Source: Poseidonibacter antarcticus (GTDB lineage Bacteria > Campylobacterota > Campylobacteria > Campylobacterales > Arcobacteraceae). Taken from it: 64,000 bases of DNA. How positions within the stretch are numbered: position 1 is the first letter of the stretch; each line of letters begins with the position of its first letter. The position numbers and the translations under genes were made by a program. The notes under the pieces are model-generated. The model was not told the origin of the DNA and did not search any database. It saw only the letters and a list, made by a program, of their open reading frames with translations. Shown piece by piece: positions 37,629 through 47,523 of this stretch. The stretch covers positions 62,001-126,000 of the forward strand of contig NZ_RCWF01000005.1 of the NCBI RefSeq assembly GCF_003667345.1. Direction: 5' to 3'.

Positions 37629-38660
37629 ATGAAAACAAAAATACTATTAAATGGTGTTGGTCGGATTGGTAAATCTATATTAAAAATATTACTTCAAAAT
37701 AAGAATTTTGAAATTGTTGCAATTAATGAAATAAACCCATATATTGAAAATATAGTCTATTCTATTAATTATGATTCAACATATGGAAATATATCTAATA
37801 AATTTAAAATATTAGATAATAACTATATTCAAAATAAGTATGCAAAAATAAAAATATTAAATCATTCTTCTTTATCAGATATAAATCTTGATAATATTGA
37901 TATTATAATTGATGCAAGTGGGAAAAAAGAGGATATAAATCTTTTAAAAAATCTTCCCATTCAAGCTATCTTTCAAACACATGCAAATACAAATGCTGAT
38001 ATAAATATAATTTTAGGTGTAAATGAAGAAAAGCTTGATAGCACAAAACATAAGGTTATATCAACAAGTTCATGTAATGCAACAGCATTATTACCAGCAC
38101 TTAAATTAATAAATAATAAAAAGAAAATTCTATGTGGAGATATTGTTACCATTCATCCTTTATTAAATCATCAAAGAGTTTTAGATGGACATTTTGTAGG
38201 AAGTCCAACAAGAGATGTTGATTGTAATTTTGAGTTTGGACGATCTTCAACACAAAATATTATTCCAAATAAAACTACAACAATAGAAGCTTGTTCTTAC
38301 GTATTAAAAGAGATTAATAAAAATTTAATTTCTTCAAATTCACTTAGAGTCCCAACCGATACCGTAGGAGCAATAAATGTTACACTTTTTGTTGAAAAAG
38401 TATGTACAAAAGATGAAATAATATCAATATTCCAAGATTATGAGAATAATCAAAAGTTTAATATTGTATTAAATAATTATGAACCATTGGTTTCAAGTGA
38501 TTTTAAAAAAGAGCACAAAACTACAATAATTGATCATAGGTATACTGATATTAGAAATAAAAAAATGATTAAGCTTTTAATTTGGTATGATAATGAATGG
38601 GGATATGCATCAAAAGTTGTTGATATTTTAGATTATTATATAAATATAAAAAAAGGCTAA
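37629..38660 (+). CDS. Divergent glyceraldehyde-3-phosphate dehydrogenase homologue
   Basis: 343 residues with the GAPDH fold and catalytic pair at exactly the classical positions: Cys149 (STSSCNATALLP) and His176 (IHPLLNHQ). The N-terminal NAD loop is NGVGRIGKS and the C-terminal DNEWGYASKVVDILDYY is kept. It differs from ordinary GapA at several conserved places: SSCNAT for SCTTN, IHPLLNHQ for MHSYTxDQ, and Glu for the usual Asp after the second strand. It probably oxidises a phosphorylated aldehyde with NAD(P)+, but glyceraldehyde-3-phosphate may not be its main substrate. It is a single-gene unit ending in a terminator that includes its stop codon. Confidence 0.85.
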   Translation: MKTKILLNGVGRIGKSILKILLQNKNFEIVAINEINPYIENIVYSINYDSTYGNISNKFKILDNNYIQNKYAKIKILNHSSLSDINLDNIDIIIDASGKKEDINLLKNLPIQAIFQTHANTNADINIILGVNEEKLDSTKHKVISTSSCNATALLPALKLINNKKKILCGDIVTIHPLLNHQRVLDGHFVGSPTRDVDCNFEFGRSSTQNIIPNKTTTIEACSYVLKEINKNLISSNSLRVPTDTVGAINVTLFVEKVCTKDEIISIFQDYENNQKFNIVLNNYEPLVSSDFKKEHKTTIIDHRYTDIRNKKMIKLLIWYDNEWGYASKVVDILDYYINIKKG

Positions 38661-38683
38661 GTTCATTTAAACTTAGCCTTTTT
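38650..38683. terminator. Bidirectional terminator between the GAPDH-like gene and purM
   Basis: A 14-bp perfect stem AAAAAGGCTAAGTT / AACTTAGCCTTTTT with a six-base loop, A-rich on one side and T-rich on the other. The stop codon of the GAPDH-like gene (38658-38660) is inside the left arm. Confidence 0.9.
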
Positions 38684-38710
38684 ATTTTTTATATATAAGA
38701 GAAAAGTTTA

Positions 38711-39706
38711 TTAGATAAACTCAACACCTTTTTCACCCTCTGCAATTTCACCAATAACATAACCATCAGTGTTAGCTAAAACGGCATCTACCTTAGAAGG
38801 ATTAACAACTAGAACCATACCAACACCCATATTAAATGTTCTGTACATTTCTTCAAGTTCTACGTGTTGTCCCATAAATTCAAAAATAGGTAAAACTTTA
38901 ATAGAATCTCTTTTTACAATAGCTTTTAAATTATCAGGTAAAACTCTTGGTAAGTTTTCAGTAATTCCACCACCTGTAATATGTGCTAATGCGTTAATAC
39001 TTTCTTTATTAGCTTTGAATTCTTTTACATAAATTCTAGTTGGTTCTAATAAAACATCTTTTAAAGGTTTTCCTTGGAAATCATCATCTAAAGTCATTCC
39101 TAATTTGTCTAATAATAGTTTTCGCACCAAGCTAAAACCATTTGAGTGAACACCTGAAGATGGTAATGCAATTAAAGTATCACCAACAGCAATTCTCTCA
39201 ATTCTATTTAACTCATCTTTTTCTGCAATTCCAACACAAAAACCAGCTAAATCAAAATCACCCTCTTTGTACATTCCAGGCATTTCAGCAGTTTCTCCAC
39301 CAACTAAAGCACATTCAGATCTAATACAACCCTCTGCAATTCCTTTTACAACTTGTGTTGCTTCTTCAACTTCAAGTTTTGCAGTTGCATAATAATCTAA
39401 GAAAAATAATGGTTCACCAAAATTACATAATAAATCATTTGTACACATTGCAACTAAATCAATCCCAACTGTATCAAATTTTTTAGCATCAATTGCTAAC
39501 TTTAATTTTGTTCCAACACCATCAGTTCCTGATAAAATAACTGGTTTTTTATAACCTTCTGGCAATTCAAAAGCACCAGCAAAAGAACCAATTCCGCCAA
39601 GAACACCAGGAATCTTAGTAGATTTTACATATGGTTTAATATTTTCTACGAACTGATTTCCTGCATCTATATCTACGCCTGCGTCTTTGTAACTTACTGT
39701 GCTCAT
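38711..39706 (-). CDS. purM: Phosphoribosylformylglycinamidine cyclo-ligase (AIR synthetase)
   Basis: 331 residues. It closes the imidazole ring of purines using ATP. Family motifs are intact: SYKDAGVDIDAGNQFV, LSGTDGVGTKLKLA, VALVGGETAEMPGMY (Gly-rich, catalytic region), SSGVHSNGFSLVRKLL and ITGGGITENLPRVLP. Cytoplasmic. The start follows AAGGTGAATA. It lies alone between a terminator and the divergent coaE. Confidence 0.97.
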   Translation of the reverse strand: MSTVSYKDAGVDIDAGNQFVENIKPYVKSTKIPGVLGGIGSFAGAFELPEGYKKPVILSGTDGVGTKLKLAIDAKKFDTVGIDLVAMCTNDLLCNFGEPLFFLDYYATAKLEVEEATQVVKGIAEGCIRSECALVGGETAEMPGMYKEGDFDLAGFCVGIAEKDELNRIERIAVGDTLIALPSSGVHSNGFSLVRKLLLDKLGMTLDDDFQGKPLKDVLLEPTRIYVKEFKANKESINALAHITGGGITENLPRVLPDNLKAIVKRDSIKVLPIFEFMGQHVELEEMYRTFNMGVGMVLVVNPSKVDAVLANTDGYVIGEIAEGEKGVEFI

Positions 39707-39859
39707 TATTCACCTTTTTATTATGACTTTTGTTTAATCTTAATTGATTTAAAATTTTTGGTATTATATCAAAATATTTATAAATATTAAGGGCAAGGGA
39801 ATAAAACTTATACAAGTTATTCAATATAAATAAATCATTATTATTGTAGAATTGATCTT

Positions 39860-40450
39860 ATGACAAATGATTTATTTAAAAATGCAATCGCCTTAACAGG
39901 TGGAATTTCTACAGGGAAAAGCACAGCGTGTCAGCTTTTCGAACAAAATGGTTTCGTAATAATTGATGCTGATAAAATAGCACATATATTATTAGATGAA
40001 AATTCAGACAAAATATCAAAAATGTTTGGAGAACAATACGTTCAAGATGGCAAGGTTATAAGAAAAGAGTTAGGGAAAATTATCTTTTCTAATGAAAAAA
40101 ATAAATTACAACTAGAAGCATTACTTCATCCTTTAATAAAAGAAGAAGTAATAAAAGAAGCAAAAATTAATGATGTTATAAATAAACCTTATTTTATAGA
40201 TTTACCTTTATTCTTTGAAAAAACACATTATAATATTCCTAAGTGTTTACTTGTTTATACACCAGCTTACATACAAGTACAAAGATTAATGAAAAGAGAT
40301 AATATAACAGAAGAAGAAGCAAGATTAAAAATGTCAAATCAAATGGATATTGAAGAAAAAAGACATTTAGCCCATTTAGTAATAGATAATTCTAAAGATT
40401 TAAATCATTTAGAAAGAGAAGTAAAAAGAATAATTGGAGAAATAATATGA
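39860..40450 (+). CDS. coaE: Dephospho-CoA kinase
   Basis: 196 residues; last step of coenzyme A synthesis. The P-loop is ALTGGISTGKSTACQ (about 12-26), followed by VIDADKIAHILLDE, PLIKEEVIKEA and the lid region ITEEEARLKMSNQM. Cytoplasmic. Its stop codon overlaps the dapF start by four bases, and dapF, a glucosaminidase gene and purT follow closely in one operon. Confidence 0.96.
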   Translation: MTNDLFKNAIALTGGISTGKSTACQLFEQNGFVIIDADKIAHILLDENSDKISKMFGEQYVQDGKVIRKELGKIIFSNEKNKLQLEALLHPLIKEEVIKEAKINDVINKPYFIDLPLFFEKTHYNIPKCLLVYTPAYIQVQRLMKRDNITEEEARLKMSNQMDIEEKRHLAHLVIDNSKDLNHLEREVKRIIGEII

Positions 40451-41184
40451 CATATACAAAATACAGTGCAAGTGGAAATGACTTTGTAATATTTCACACA
40501 TTTATAAAAAAAGACTATTCACAAGAAGCAATTAGTCTTTGTAATAGAACAGAAGGAATTGGTGCTGATGGATTAATTGTATTAGTTCCAAATGATCAAG
40601 CTGACTTTGAATGGTTATTTTACAATAATGATGGAAGTGATGCTTCAATGTGTGGCAATGGTACAAGAGCATGTGCTCATTATGCATATACAAATGGATT
40701 AGCAACTTCTACAATGCAATTTAAAACAGGTGCAGGATTAATAAAATCTGTAGTTGAAGATAATATAGTTCAAACACAATTAACAGCTCCTATTATAATG
40801 AAAGAAGAGTTCCAAGAGCTTGGATTTACTTGGTATCAAGTAGATACAGGTGTTCCCCATCTTGTAACAATTGTTGATGACTTAGAAAAGTATGATCATG
40901 ATTTATGTGCAAAAATGAGATACAAATATAATACAAATGTAAACTTCGCAAAAATTGAAGATGGTAGTATTAAAGTGAGAACTTATGAAAGAGGAATTGA
41001 AGGTGAAACACTAGCATGTGGAACAGGAATGGCTGCTTGTTTTTTAAGAGCCCATAACTTGAATTTAGTTAAAGACAAAACTTTTGTTTATCCAAAAAGT
41101 AATGAAGAGCTTACCTTATCATTAGTTGATAATTGCATTTATTTTAAAGGCGCTGTTAAAAAAGTCTTTATAACAAGTAGTTAA
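40447..41184 (+). CDS. dapF: Diaminopimelate epimerase
   Basis: 245 residues. It converts LL- to meso-diaminopimelate for lysine and peptidoglycan. Both catalytic Cys are present: SMCGNGTRAC and ACGTGMAAC. The N-terminal YSASGNDFVIFH and central VDTGVPHLV match. Overlaps coaE by four bases (ATGA). It lies just upstream of a peptidoglycan-hydrolase gene, which keeps two cell-wall functions together. Confidence 0.97.
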   Translation: MTYTKYSASGNDFVIFHTFIKKDYSQEAISLCNRTEGIGADGLIVLVPNDQADFEWLFYNNDGSDASMCGNGTRACAHYAYTNGLATSTMQFKTGAGLIKSVVEDNIVQTQLTAPIIMKEEFQELGFTWYQVDTGVPHLVTIVDDLEKYDHDLCAKMRYKYNTNVNFAKIEDGSIKVRTYERGIEGETLACGTGMAACFLRAHNLNLVKDKTFVYPKSNEELTLSLVDNCIYFKGAVKKVFITSS

Positions 41185-41186
41185 AA

Positions 41187-41918
41187 ATGAATTTGCATAA
41201 ATTTTCTTTTTTAATTCTATTATCTACTGTAACTTTATTTTCAAAAGGTATGCCAAAAGAGTATTTTGAAATTAAAGCTAAGAAAAAAGTTAAAGAGTAT
41301 TTCTTTGAATATATCTACAAACTAAGTGAATCTGAAAATAAGAAAATTTTGCAAGAACGGAATATTGTAAAAAGCATTTTAAATTCAAATATATTAAGAA
41401 TTAATACTAAATCAGAGAATTTCTCACAATTCCTAAAAATAAAGAAAAAATACAGAATCAAAAAACTTTATGATTTAAAATCTTATTTATCAAAAATTGA
41501 TACAATTCCTCCTGCTTTATGTTTAGCTCAAGCTGCTGTTGAAAGTGGTTGGGGGAAAAGTCGTTTTATAGCAAAAGCAAATAATATCTTTGGACACTGG
41601 ACATATAATCCTAATATTGGGATTGTTCCTGAACGAAGAAATGAGGGGGATAGACATCTTATTAGAGTATTTAAATCCTTACAAGACTCTATTAGTGCTT
41701 ATATGCTAAATTTAAATAGAAACCCTGCATATAAATCTTTTCAAGAAAAGAGATATGAAATAAGATTAGAGAATAAACAAGCAACAGGTCTTGAACTGTC
41801 ACAAACTATGATAAATTATTCAGGGATAGGAAAAGAATATCTATCTATTCTTAAAAATGTAATAGAAAAAAATAATCTAGAAAAATATGATAAAGAATTT
41901 TATCAACAAATTAAATAA
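41187..41918 (+). CDS. Bax-like N-acetylglucosaminidase (peptidoglycan hydrolase)
   Basis: 243 residues with a signal peptide ([21 protein letters not shown]). The glucosaminidase domain (about 105-225) has [20 protein letters not shown] with the catalytic Glu, then [10 protein letters not shown] and [19 protein letters not shown]. It matches E. coli Bax and related periplasmic enzymes that cut glycan strands. It follows dapF by two bases and overlaps an upstream in-frame extension of purT, but not the purT start chosen here. Confidence 0.9.
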   Translation: MNLHKFSFLILLSTVTLFSKGMPKEYFEIKAKKKVKEYFFEYIYKLSESENKKILQERNIVKSILNSNILRINTKSENFSQFLKIKKKYRIKKLYDLKSYLSKIDTIPPALCLAQAAVESGWGKSRFIAKANNIFGHWTYNPNIGIVPERRNEGDRHLIRVFKSLQDSISAYMLNLNRNPAYKSFQEKRYEIRLENKQATGLELSQTMINYSGIGKEYLSILKNVIEKNNLEKYDKEFYQQIK

Positions 41919-41934
41919 ACTTAAGGAAAAAAAT

Positions 41935-43104
41935 ATGAATTTCACAGCACCTTTAAAATCTGACTCAATAAAAATAATGCTTTTAGGAAGTGGTGAGTTA
42001 GGAAAAGAAGTTGTAATAGAAGCACAAAGACTTGGTATTGAAACTATTGCAGTTGATTCTTACAACAATGCACCAGCACAATTAGTTGCAAATAAATCTT
42101 ATACAATTAATATGAAAAATAAAGAAGAAATATTAGATGTAATAAGAAGGGAAAAACCTAATTTTATTTTGCCAGAAGTTGAAGCTATTAATATTCAAGC
42201 ACTTTTTGAAGCAGAAAAAGAAGGTTTTCACGTAATTCCAAATGCTGATGCTGTTAATAAAACTATGAATAGAAAAAATATCAGAGAATTTGCAGCAGTT
42301 GATCTTGGTGTTAAAACAGGAAAATATGAGTTTGTAAGTACCTTTGAAGGTCTTAAAAGTGCAGCCAATAAAATGGGATTCCCTTGTGTAATTAAACCTG
42401 TAATGAGTTCATCAGGTCATGGACAAAGTGTTGCTAAAAGTGAAAATGATTTAGAAAACTCTTGGGAAGTTGCAAAAGAAGCTAGAGGAGATGCTAGTGA
42501 ATTAATAGTTGAAGAGTTTATCACTTTTGATTATGAAATTACAATGTTAACTGTAAGAAACGAAAAACAAACAGTATTTTGTGAACCAATTGGACACATA
42601 CAACAAGATGGTGACTTTATATTCTCATGGCAACCTATGAATATGAGTGAAGATGCAAAGAAAAAAGCTCAAGATATTGCAAAGACAGTAACTGATGGTT
42701 TAGGTGGTCGTGGTATCTTTGGCGTTGAAATGTTTGTAAAAGGTGAAGAAGTTTATTTTTCAGAAGTAAGTCCAAGACCACATGATACAGGAATGGTTAC
42801 TATGATTACTCAAAGTCAAAGTGAATTTGCACTTCATGTAAGAGCTGTACTTGGACTACCTTTAGATTATATTGATTATGGAGCAGGTGCTAGTGCTGCT
42901 TATAAAGCTAGAAATGATAGCTTTAATCCAATTATTGATATATTTGATTCATCATTTAGAAAAGAGTCAATTATACGTGTATTTGGTAAGCCTCAAAGTC
43001 ACAAAGGTAGAAGAATGGGAGTTGCTCTTACATTTGATAAAGATTCAAGTGATAAAGCATTACAAAAGGCCAAAGAAATTATTGGTAACTTTGATGATCA
43101 ATAA
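41935..43104 (+). CDS. purT: Formate-dependent phosphoribosylglycinamide formyltransferase
   Basis: 389 residues from the ATG at 41935, which follows AAGGAAAAAAAT; an earlier ATG at 41887 lies inside the preceding gene and adds unrelated residues. PurT makes formyl-GAR from formate and ATP, avoiding folate. The N-terminal [12 protein letters not shown], the ATP-grasp lid [16 protein letters not shown] and the C-terminal [15 protein letters not shown] are typical. End of the coaE operon; a bidirectional terminator follows. Confidence 0.97.
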   Translation: MNFTAPLKSDSIKIMLLGSGELGKEVVIEAQRLGIETIAVDSYNNAPAQLVANKSYTINMKNKEEILDVIRREKPNFILPEVEAINIQALFEAEKEGFHVIPNADAVNKTMNRKNIREFAAVDLGVKTGKYEFVSTFEGLKSAANKMGFPCVIKPVMSSSGHGQSVAKSENDLENSWEVAKEARGDASELIVEEFITFDYEITMLTVRNEKQTVFCEPIGHIQQDGDFIFSWQPMNMSEDAKKKAQDIAKTVTDGLGGRGIFGVEMFVKGEEVYFSEVSPRPHDTGMVTMITQSQSEFALHVRAVLGLPLDYIDYGAGASAAYKARNDSFNPIIDIFDSSFRKESIIRVFGKPQSHKGRRMGVALTFDKDSSDKALQKAKEIIGNFDDQ

Positions 43105-43129
43105 GACTAAAGTATATCTTTAGTCTTAT
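43101..43129. terminator. Bidirectional terminator at the end of purT and of the pilus operon
   Basis: A 12-bp stem ATAAGACTAAAG / CTTTAGTCTTAT with loop TATAT covers both stop codons (purT at 43102-43104, the leftward gene at 43126-43128). A T-rich stretch follows on the plus side. Confidence 0.8.
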
Positions 43130-44199
43130 CTTGTTTTTAATGTTAGAATATACTGCATACCTTCATTTTCAATAGGAATAATATCAATAGTACCATTCAT
43201 CATATTTGCTAAATTTTTGGCTTCTAAAATATATTTATTATCAACATCTGATAAAAATAGTTTATAAATATTTTTTACATCAAAACCATTATTTCTAACT
43301 ATTACTTGAAGACTACGTTTATTCTTTACAATAGCCACATCAATCTCTTTTTGTATTTTCCCTTTTTTTAACTCTTTTTTTATCAGGTCCATACATGATT
43401 GTTCAATAAATGACGATATGATATTTTCTAAATAACTTTTATTAATAAGTATTCCCTTATTTAAAGTGATATCACAATCATAATTAAGAAATATTTTATA
43501 TCTTACTTTTGCATATGTAAAATTGTCAACTCTTCTTTTATGTAATTCTAATAATGGATTTAAAAAATATAAACTTGTAATCTTTTCATCATAATAATCA
43601 AGATTATTTACTAATAAACTAAATCTTTTTACCTCTTCATATTGTAAACCATAAGAATCTATTATTTCAAAAATCATACTACTATTAACCAAATCTTCTA
43701 CACCCAATTTTGTAATATACTTATCTAAAATGGTCGTATCAATCATATTAAGTAAATATTTAAGATTAAAGATTTTATTTTTTAAAAATAATAAGTTTTT
43801 AATATCAAGTAAACATTTATTCTTTGATTTTAAATCAACTCCATGTGTAGTAAGATTCATTCTTAATATATCTAAGAAATTCTTATCATCAAAAACTAAA
43901 GTATGTAAATCTACTTTTTCTTTTTCATCATATTTTTCTAAAATAGCTATTATTTCTTCTCTGATAACATTTAAAGCTTCAGTTAGATATATATTCATTT
44001 CAGAAACATCAGAATGAATTGATTCATGTTTATCATGGAAAAGTTGTCTATTTAGCCTTGTTTTCCCATTACTTTCACTTGAAAAAAGCTCTTCAAAGTT
44101 AAATAACTTTGTATATAATCTAGTTAAATCTTTCAATATCAAAACAATTTCATTTATATTATAAGAAATAGACTTATTATAATTATTTAAACTATACAA
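43126..44199 (-). CDS. Degenerate GHKL-ATPase-like protein, last gene of the pilus operon
   Basis: 357 residues, starting at TTG (44197-44199) with AGGAC eight bases upstream. No signal peptide and no transmembrane helix, so cytoplasmic. The N-terminal two-thirds are helical and resemble nothing I know. The C-terminal 110 residues look like a histidine-kinase ATPase fold: an N-box-like YLENIISSFIEQSCMDLI, then VIVRNNGFDV (G1-like) and a final AKNLANMMNGTIDI...YILTL. The N-box Asn and glycines are only partly kept, and no phospho-acceptor His motif is obvious. It may bind ATP without kinase activity. It is 8 bases behind the SH3 gene, so it is in the operon, perhaps as a regulator. Confidence 0.55.
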   Translation of the reverse strand: MYSLNNYNKSISYNINEIVLILKDLTRLYTKLFNFEELFSSESNGKTRLNRQLFHDKHESIHSDVSEMNIYLTEALNVIREEIIAILEKYDEKEKVDLHTLVFDDKNFLDILRMNLTTHGVDLKSKNKCLLDIKNLLFLKNKIFNLKYLLNMIDTTILDKYITKLGVEDLVNSSMIFEIIDSYGLQYEEVKRFSLLVNNLDYYDEKITSLYFLNPLLELHKRRVDNFTYAKVRYKIFLNYDCDITLNKGILINKSYLENIISSFIEQSCMDLIKKELKKGKIQKEIDVAIVKNKRSLQVIVRNNGFDVKNIYKLFLSDVDNKYILEAKNLANMMNGTIDIIPIENEGMQYILTLKTR

Positions 44200-44207
44200 G
44201 GTATGTC

Positions 44208-45239
44208 CTATCTACAATTTGTATTTGCTGCAATTACATTACCATCTATAATTTGAAGCCAATTATTTTCATTTGAAACATTCATAATATCTCCTGATTT
44301 CTTTTTATAAACAGTATTCAAATTAACCCATTCATTATTTCTTTTTTGAATTGTAAATTGATCATTCATTTTTAATACTCTTAAAATTTTAGCATTTAAA
44401 TTACTATTATTTCTTACATTTAAATTATATCTTTTTACTATATATTTACAATCATTAACTTTTGTATTAACACTATTCATTAATGACTTTATATCTCTTT
44501 TTACTACCTTTTTTTCTATTTCTTTTTCTACTTTATTTACTTCTTTTACAAGTTTCTTTTCCATTACTTTCTTAAGCTCAGGAATCTTTTTTAAATCACT
44601 AATTGATATTCCATAATTACTTAAATAAATAGTATAGCCATACTCTTCATCAAGTTTTTTATATAATTTAATACTTTTAGTTCTTACATTAATATCTATT
44701 AATTTATGACCTAATATAATATCACCTTTTATATATCTTCCCTCAATATTTGCACTTAATTCTGTTTTATTTTTTGATGATGTATTATTTGATAATTCTA
44801 ATACTACATAATCATTCCCATTAAAAGAGTACATACTTTTTATATTTAAATCTTTTAATTTTTTTGTTCTAGTAAAATCTGTAGTTAATCTAGCCATCTC
44901 ATTTTGATGAGTAAAAACACTCTTTTCATAATCTTCTTGAGAAATCTCTACTTCAGGACCTAAATCACCTGCTTTATTAATTCTATTTTTATTTGAAGAT
45001 CTAGGGTATTTAGTCTTTTTATTTTTTATTGAATCCATTTGTTCTTCTAAATAATCTTTTTTTAGACCAGTAATTGCATTAAAAAACTCTTTTGATTGTT
45101 GATCTAAGATATCTAATTTATCAATATTTCTCATTTCATCTATTTCTTGAATACTTTTTGCAATTTCTACATTTTCTTCTAAAGCGTATAAATTAAATGT
45201 TATTAAAAATCCCATTATTATCAAACTAAATTTTTTCAT
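44208..45239 (-). CDS. Exported protein with C-terminal bacterial SH3 domain
   Basis: 343 residues from the ATG at 45237-45239 behind GGGAAAG; an earlier start at 45290 would overlap the previous gene and spoil the signal peptide (MKKFSLIIMGFLITFNLYA). The mature N-terminal half is charged and helical (about 20-100), followed by a mixed region. The last 80 residues fit an SH3b domain: CKYIVKRYNLNVRNNSNLNA, then VLKMNDQFTI and NEWVNL. SH3b domains often bind peptidoglycan, so a periplasmic or wall-linked role in the pilus machine (as for PilP or TcpQ-like proteins) is a fair guess. Function is not established. Confidence 0.65.
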   Translation of the reverse strand: MKKFSLIIMGFLITFNLYALEENVEIAKSIQEIDEMRNIDKLDILDQQSKEFFNAITGLKKDYLEEQMDSIKNKKTKYPRSSNKNRINKAGDLGPEVEISQEDYEKSVFTHQNEMARLTTDFTRTKKLKDLNIKSMYSFNGNDYVVLELSNNTSSKNKTELSANIEGRYIKGDIILGHKLIDINVRTKSIKLYKKLDEEYGYTIYLSNYGISISDLKKIPELKKVMEKKLVKEVNKVEKEIEKKVVKRDIKSLMNSVNTKVNDCKYIVKRYNLNVRNNSNLNAKILRVLKMNDQFTIQKRNNEWVNLNTVYKKKSGDIMNVSNENNWLQIIDGNVIAANTNCR

Positions 45240-45258
45240 TCTTTCCCTTTTTGATATT

Positions 45259-47523
45259 TTATTTAAATATAAAATCATAATTAAATCCACCTATATATGT
45301 AGGATAGTTCAATATAAACGAACTTGTTCCACTTTCTTTTTGTATTAAATCAGAAGAAGTTAAATCATTTAAATTTGTGTTAAAAATAGGTAAAATATAA
45401 GTTTTTATCCCATTTACTTCTGAGTATAATTCACCCCAACAATACATTTCATTTGTTTCTACTTCTGTGCTTTCTTCTATGTGAATACTTATTCCACACA
45501 TACTATTATTTTCATTTATAACTTTTATCTTTTTCCATTTTATTTTATTTATTGCTGTTTCAAATGCAATTTGATCTGAAGAACTTAAAGTACTTGGATA
45601 ATAATCACCTTTTAACTCATTTTCTCTATTTACCCAAACAATACCTGTACTAACACTAGAAGTTGATAATTCATCAATAGTTCTTGAAAAATCTACATCA
45701 ATTATAAAGCCAAGACTCTCTTCATTTTCACTATAATTAGGATTAGCTAATATTAAATCATTTACTTTACTTACACTTATCTTTTCATCTTTATGATGTG
45801 TTATTTTATAAAAATATCCATGTTCATCTTTTGCTATAAAAGCATCAACACCACCTCGAATAGTTTCGAAACTTATGTTTTCAATTCCAATTTTTTTAGG
45901 AGTACATAAATCATAATTTATTCCATCCCAAGTTACACTACAATTCCCAATTCCACTTTGAATATCAAGTCCCCAAATATAAATATTTCCACTTTTTGAT
46001 AATGCTACTATTTTTCTTTGACCTAATGAGCTTATTGAACTAATATCTTCAATTTTTTCAATATCTTCAATTTTTTCTGGTTCTTTTGCTGTATCTCTAG
46101 GAATATTATTAAATGTACTAAGACCATTACCTGAAAAACCATTTCCTATATCATATCCCCAATTATATATATCACCATCTTTATCTAAAATAGTCCACAA
46201 AGTATCATTTGCAAAGATTTTCTTTGCTTCTTTATCCTTTGATCCATCAAAAAAAGTACTTTTATAAAGCATTTCACCACTTTGTGAAGAGTCTACTGCC
46301 GTAAAATATTTTCCAAATGAATAATCACTTGCACTTGTACCACCACAATATAAAGCACCTTCTCTTCTATTTTCCAAAGCATCCTTTTTTGTAATTCCTA
46401 AAACATCCTTTCTTGTAATTCCACATGTACCTGAGTCAACTGAGGAAAAGATCTCTTTAAATTTTGGTCTTAAAGGAGATGAAAAATAATTCTTTTCATA
46501 AAAAGTGGATGTATCAACTTCATCTGAGTCATCATCATAAACTTTTGCTTTTAATCTAACAGGAGTTGTAATCACAGCATTTGATTCTAAATTAATTCCT
46601 GTTAATCTACTATCATTATTCCCCCAAGAATAAATATCACCATTTATAAGCATTGCGCCTGAAATATTACTAAGTTGTATTAAATCAGGATACTCAATAT
46701 TGACTTTATTCGTTTCAATTACTGTATCTAAATCAATTGCAACATACTCATCTGCTGTATTACCATTTTCATGTAATACTAACATTCCTGCATACATAAA
46801 ATCTTTTACTATATTTTTATACTCATCTGTTGTATTTTTTTTAGTAATTGGATCTACAAAAAGGTCTACTTCTTCATCTATCAATAAAACCTTATTATAT
46901 GAAGCTCTATGTTCAATTGGCTCATCAGTTCCAGATTTGGGGGCATATCTATGTAATACATGGTCTTTATCAAGACAATATCCATCTTCAGGATTTTCCC
47001 ATTCTCTACAATTCTCTGAAACTTTTTTAATCTTATCTTGAAGATCATAAATAAGTCTTTCTTTTTCTGATAGATTAATTTTTACACTAATTACAATCTG
47101 TTTTTCTTCACTTCCATCACCCATGCTAACTTGTTTTTCTTCTATTTTTGGAGTTTTAGTATATTTTCTATATTTATTAGAAAAATAATAATCATATATA
47201 TTTGATTTTAATCTTTTGCTAGAATTTTTATCAAAACTAATTAAGGTAAAAGCTTCTTCAGAGAGTTTAATGCTATTCCCAAAATAATTATTTACTTCAA
47301 AATTATTAGGTAAAAGCTTATCATTTTCAGAATTCTTTAAATCACTTATAGTATCAGGTTTTTTACCTTTTGTAAGTAAATATTCTTTATAAGCTAAAGC
47401 TATTTTTTCTTCTTTTTGTATTAATTTTTTAACTTTTGTTGTAGTTAAAGAATCTAAGTAATCATTTGCAAGTAATATATTTGAAAATAATAGGAATATG
47501 GTAAATAATTTTAATAAATACAT
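45259..47523 (-). CDS. Secreted RCC1-repeat protein, second large paralogue
   Basis: 754 residues. A signal peptide (ending LLAN) is followed by the N-terminal domain shared by four proteins of the locus: EEKIALAYKEYLLTKGKKP, the YR-T strand (NKYRKYT), a Cys pair (CREW...GYC) and a closing GMLVLHEN...YVAIDL. From about residue 290 come propeller-like repeats with the RCC1 core, such as NGDIYSWGNND, DGDIYNWGYD, SGNIYIWGLD and NEMYCWGEL. The C-terminus is YPTYIGGFNYDFIFK, almost identical to that of the 1004-residue protein. It is probably exported and displayed or released by the pilus machine. Its start overlaps the upstream gene's stop. RCC1 folds usually bind proteins, and no enzyme motif is seen. 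Confidence 0.75.
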   Translation of the reverse strand: MYLLKLFTIFLLFSNILLANDYLDSLTTTKVKKLIQKEEKIALAYKEYLLTKGKKPDTISDLKNSENDKLLPNNFEVNNYFGNSIKLSEEAFTLISFDKNSSKRLKSNIYDYYFSNKYRKYTKTPKIEEKQVSMGDGSEEKQIVISVKINLSEKERLIYDLQDKIKKVSENCREWENPEDGYCLDKDHVLHRYAPKSGTDEPIEHRASYNKVLLIDEEVDLFVDPITKKNTTDEYKNIVKDFMYAGMLVLHENGNTADEYVAIDLDTVIETNKVNIEYPDLIQLSNISGAMLINGDIYSWGNNDSRLTGINLESNAVITTPVRLKAKVYDDDSDEVDTSTFYEKNYFSSPLRPKFKEIFSSVDSGTCGITRKDVLGITKKDALENRREGALYCGGTSASDYSFGKYFTAVDSSQSGEMLYKSTFFDGSKDKEAKKIFANDTLWTILDKDGDIYNWGYDIGNGFSGNGLSTFNNIPRDTAKEPEKIEDIEKIEDISSISSLGQRKIVALSKSGNIYIWGLDIQSGIGNCSVTWDGINYDLCTPKKIGIENISFETIRGGVDAFIAKDEHGYFYKITHHKDEKISVSKVNDLILANPNYSENEESLGFIIDVDFSRTIDELSTSSVSTGIVWVNRENELKGDYYPSTLSSSDQIAFETAINKIKWKKIKVINENNSMCGISIHIEESTEVETNEMYCWGELYSEVNGIKTYILPIFNTNLNDLTSSDLIQKESGTSSFILNYPTYIGGFNYDFIFK

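Noticed and set aside
41887-41934. Upstream in-frame extension of purT
   Set aside because: It overlaps the previous gene, is Lys/Asn-rich without similarity to PurT, and the ATG at 41935 has the ribosome site.
45240-45290. Upstream start for the SH3-domain protein
   Set aside because: It would overlap the preceding RCC1 gene end and bury the signal peptide; the ATG at 45237-45239 follows GGGAAAG.
46036-46082. Tandem repeat of TTTTTTCAATATCTTCAA-like units
   Set aside because: It is coding sequence for a short Lys-Ile-Glu-Asp-Ile repeat in the 754-residue protein, a local duplication without further structure.
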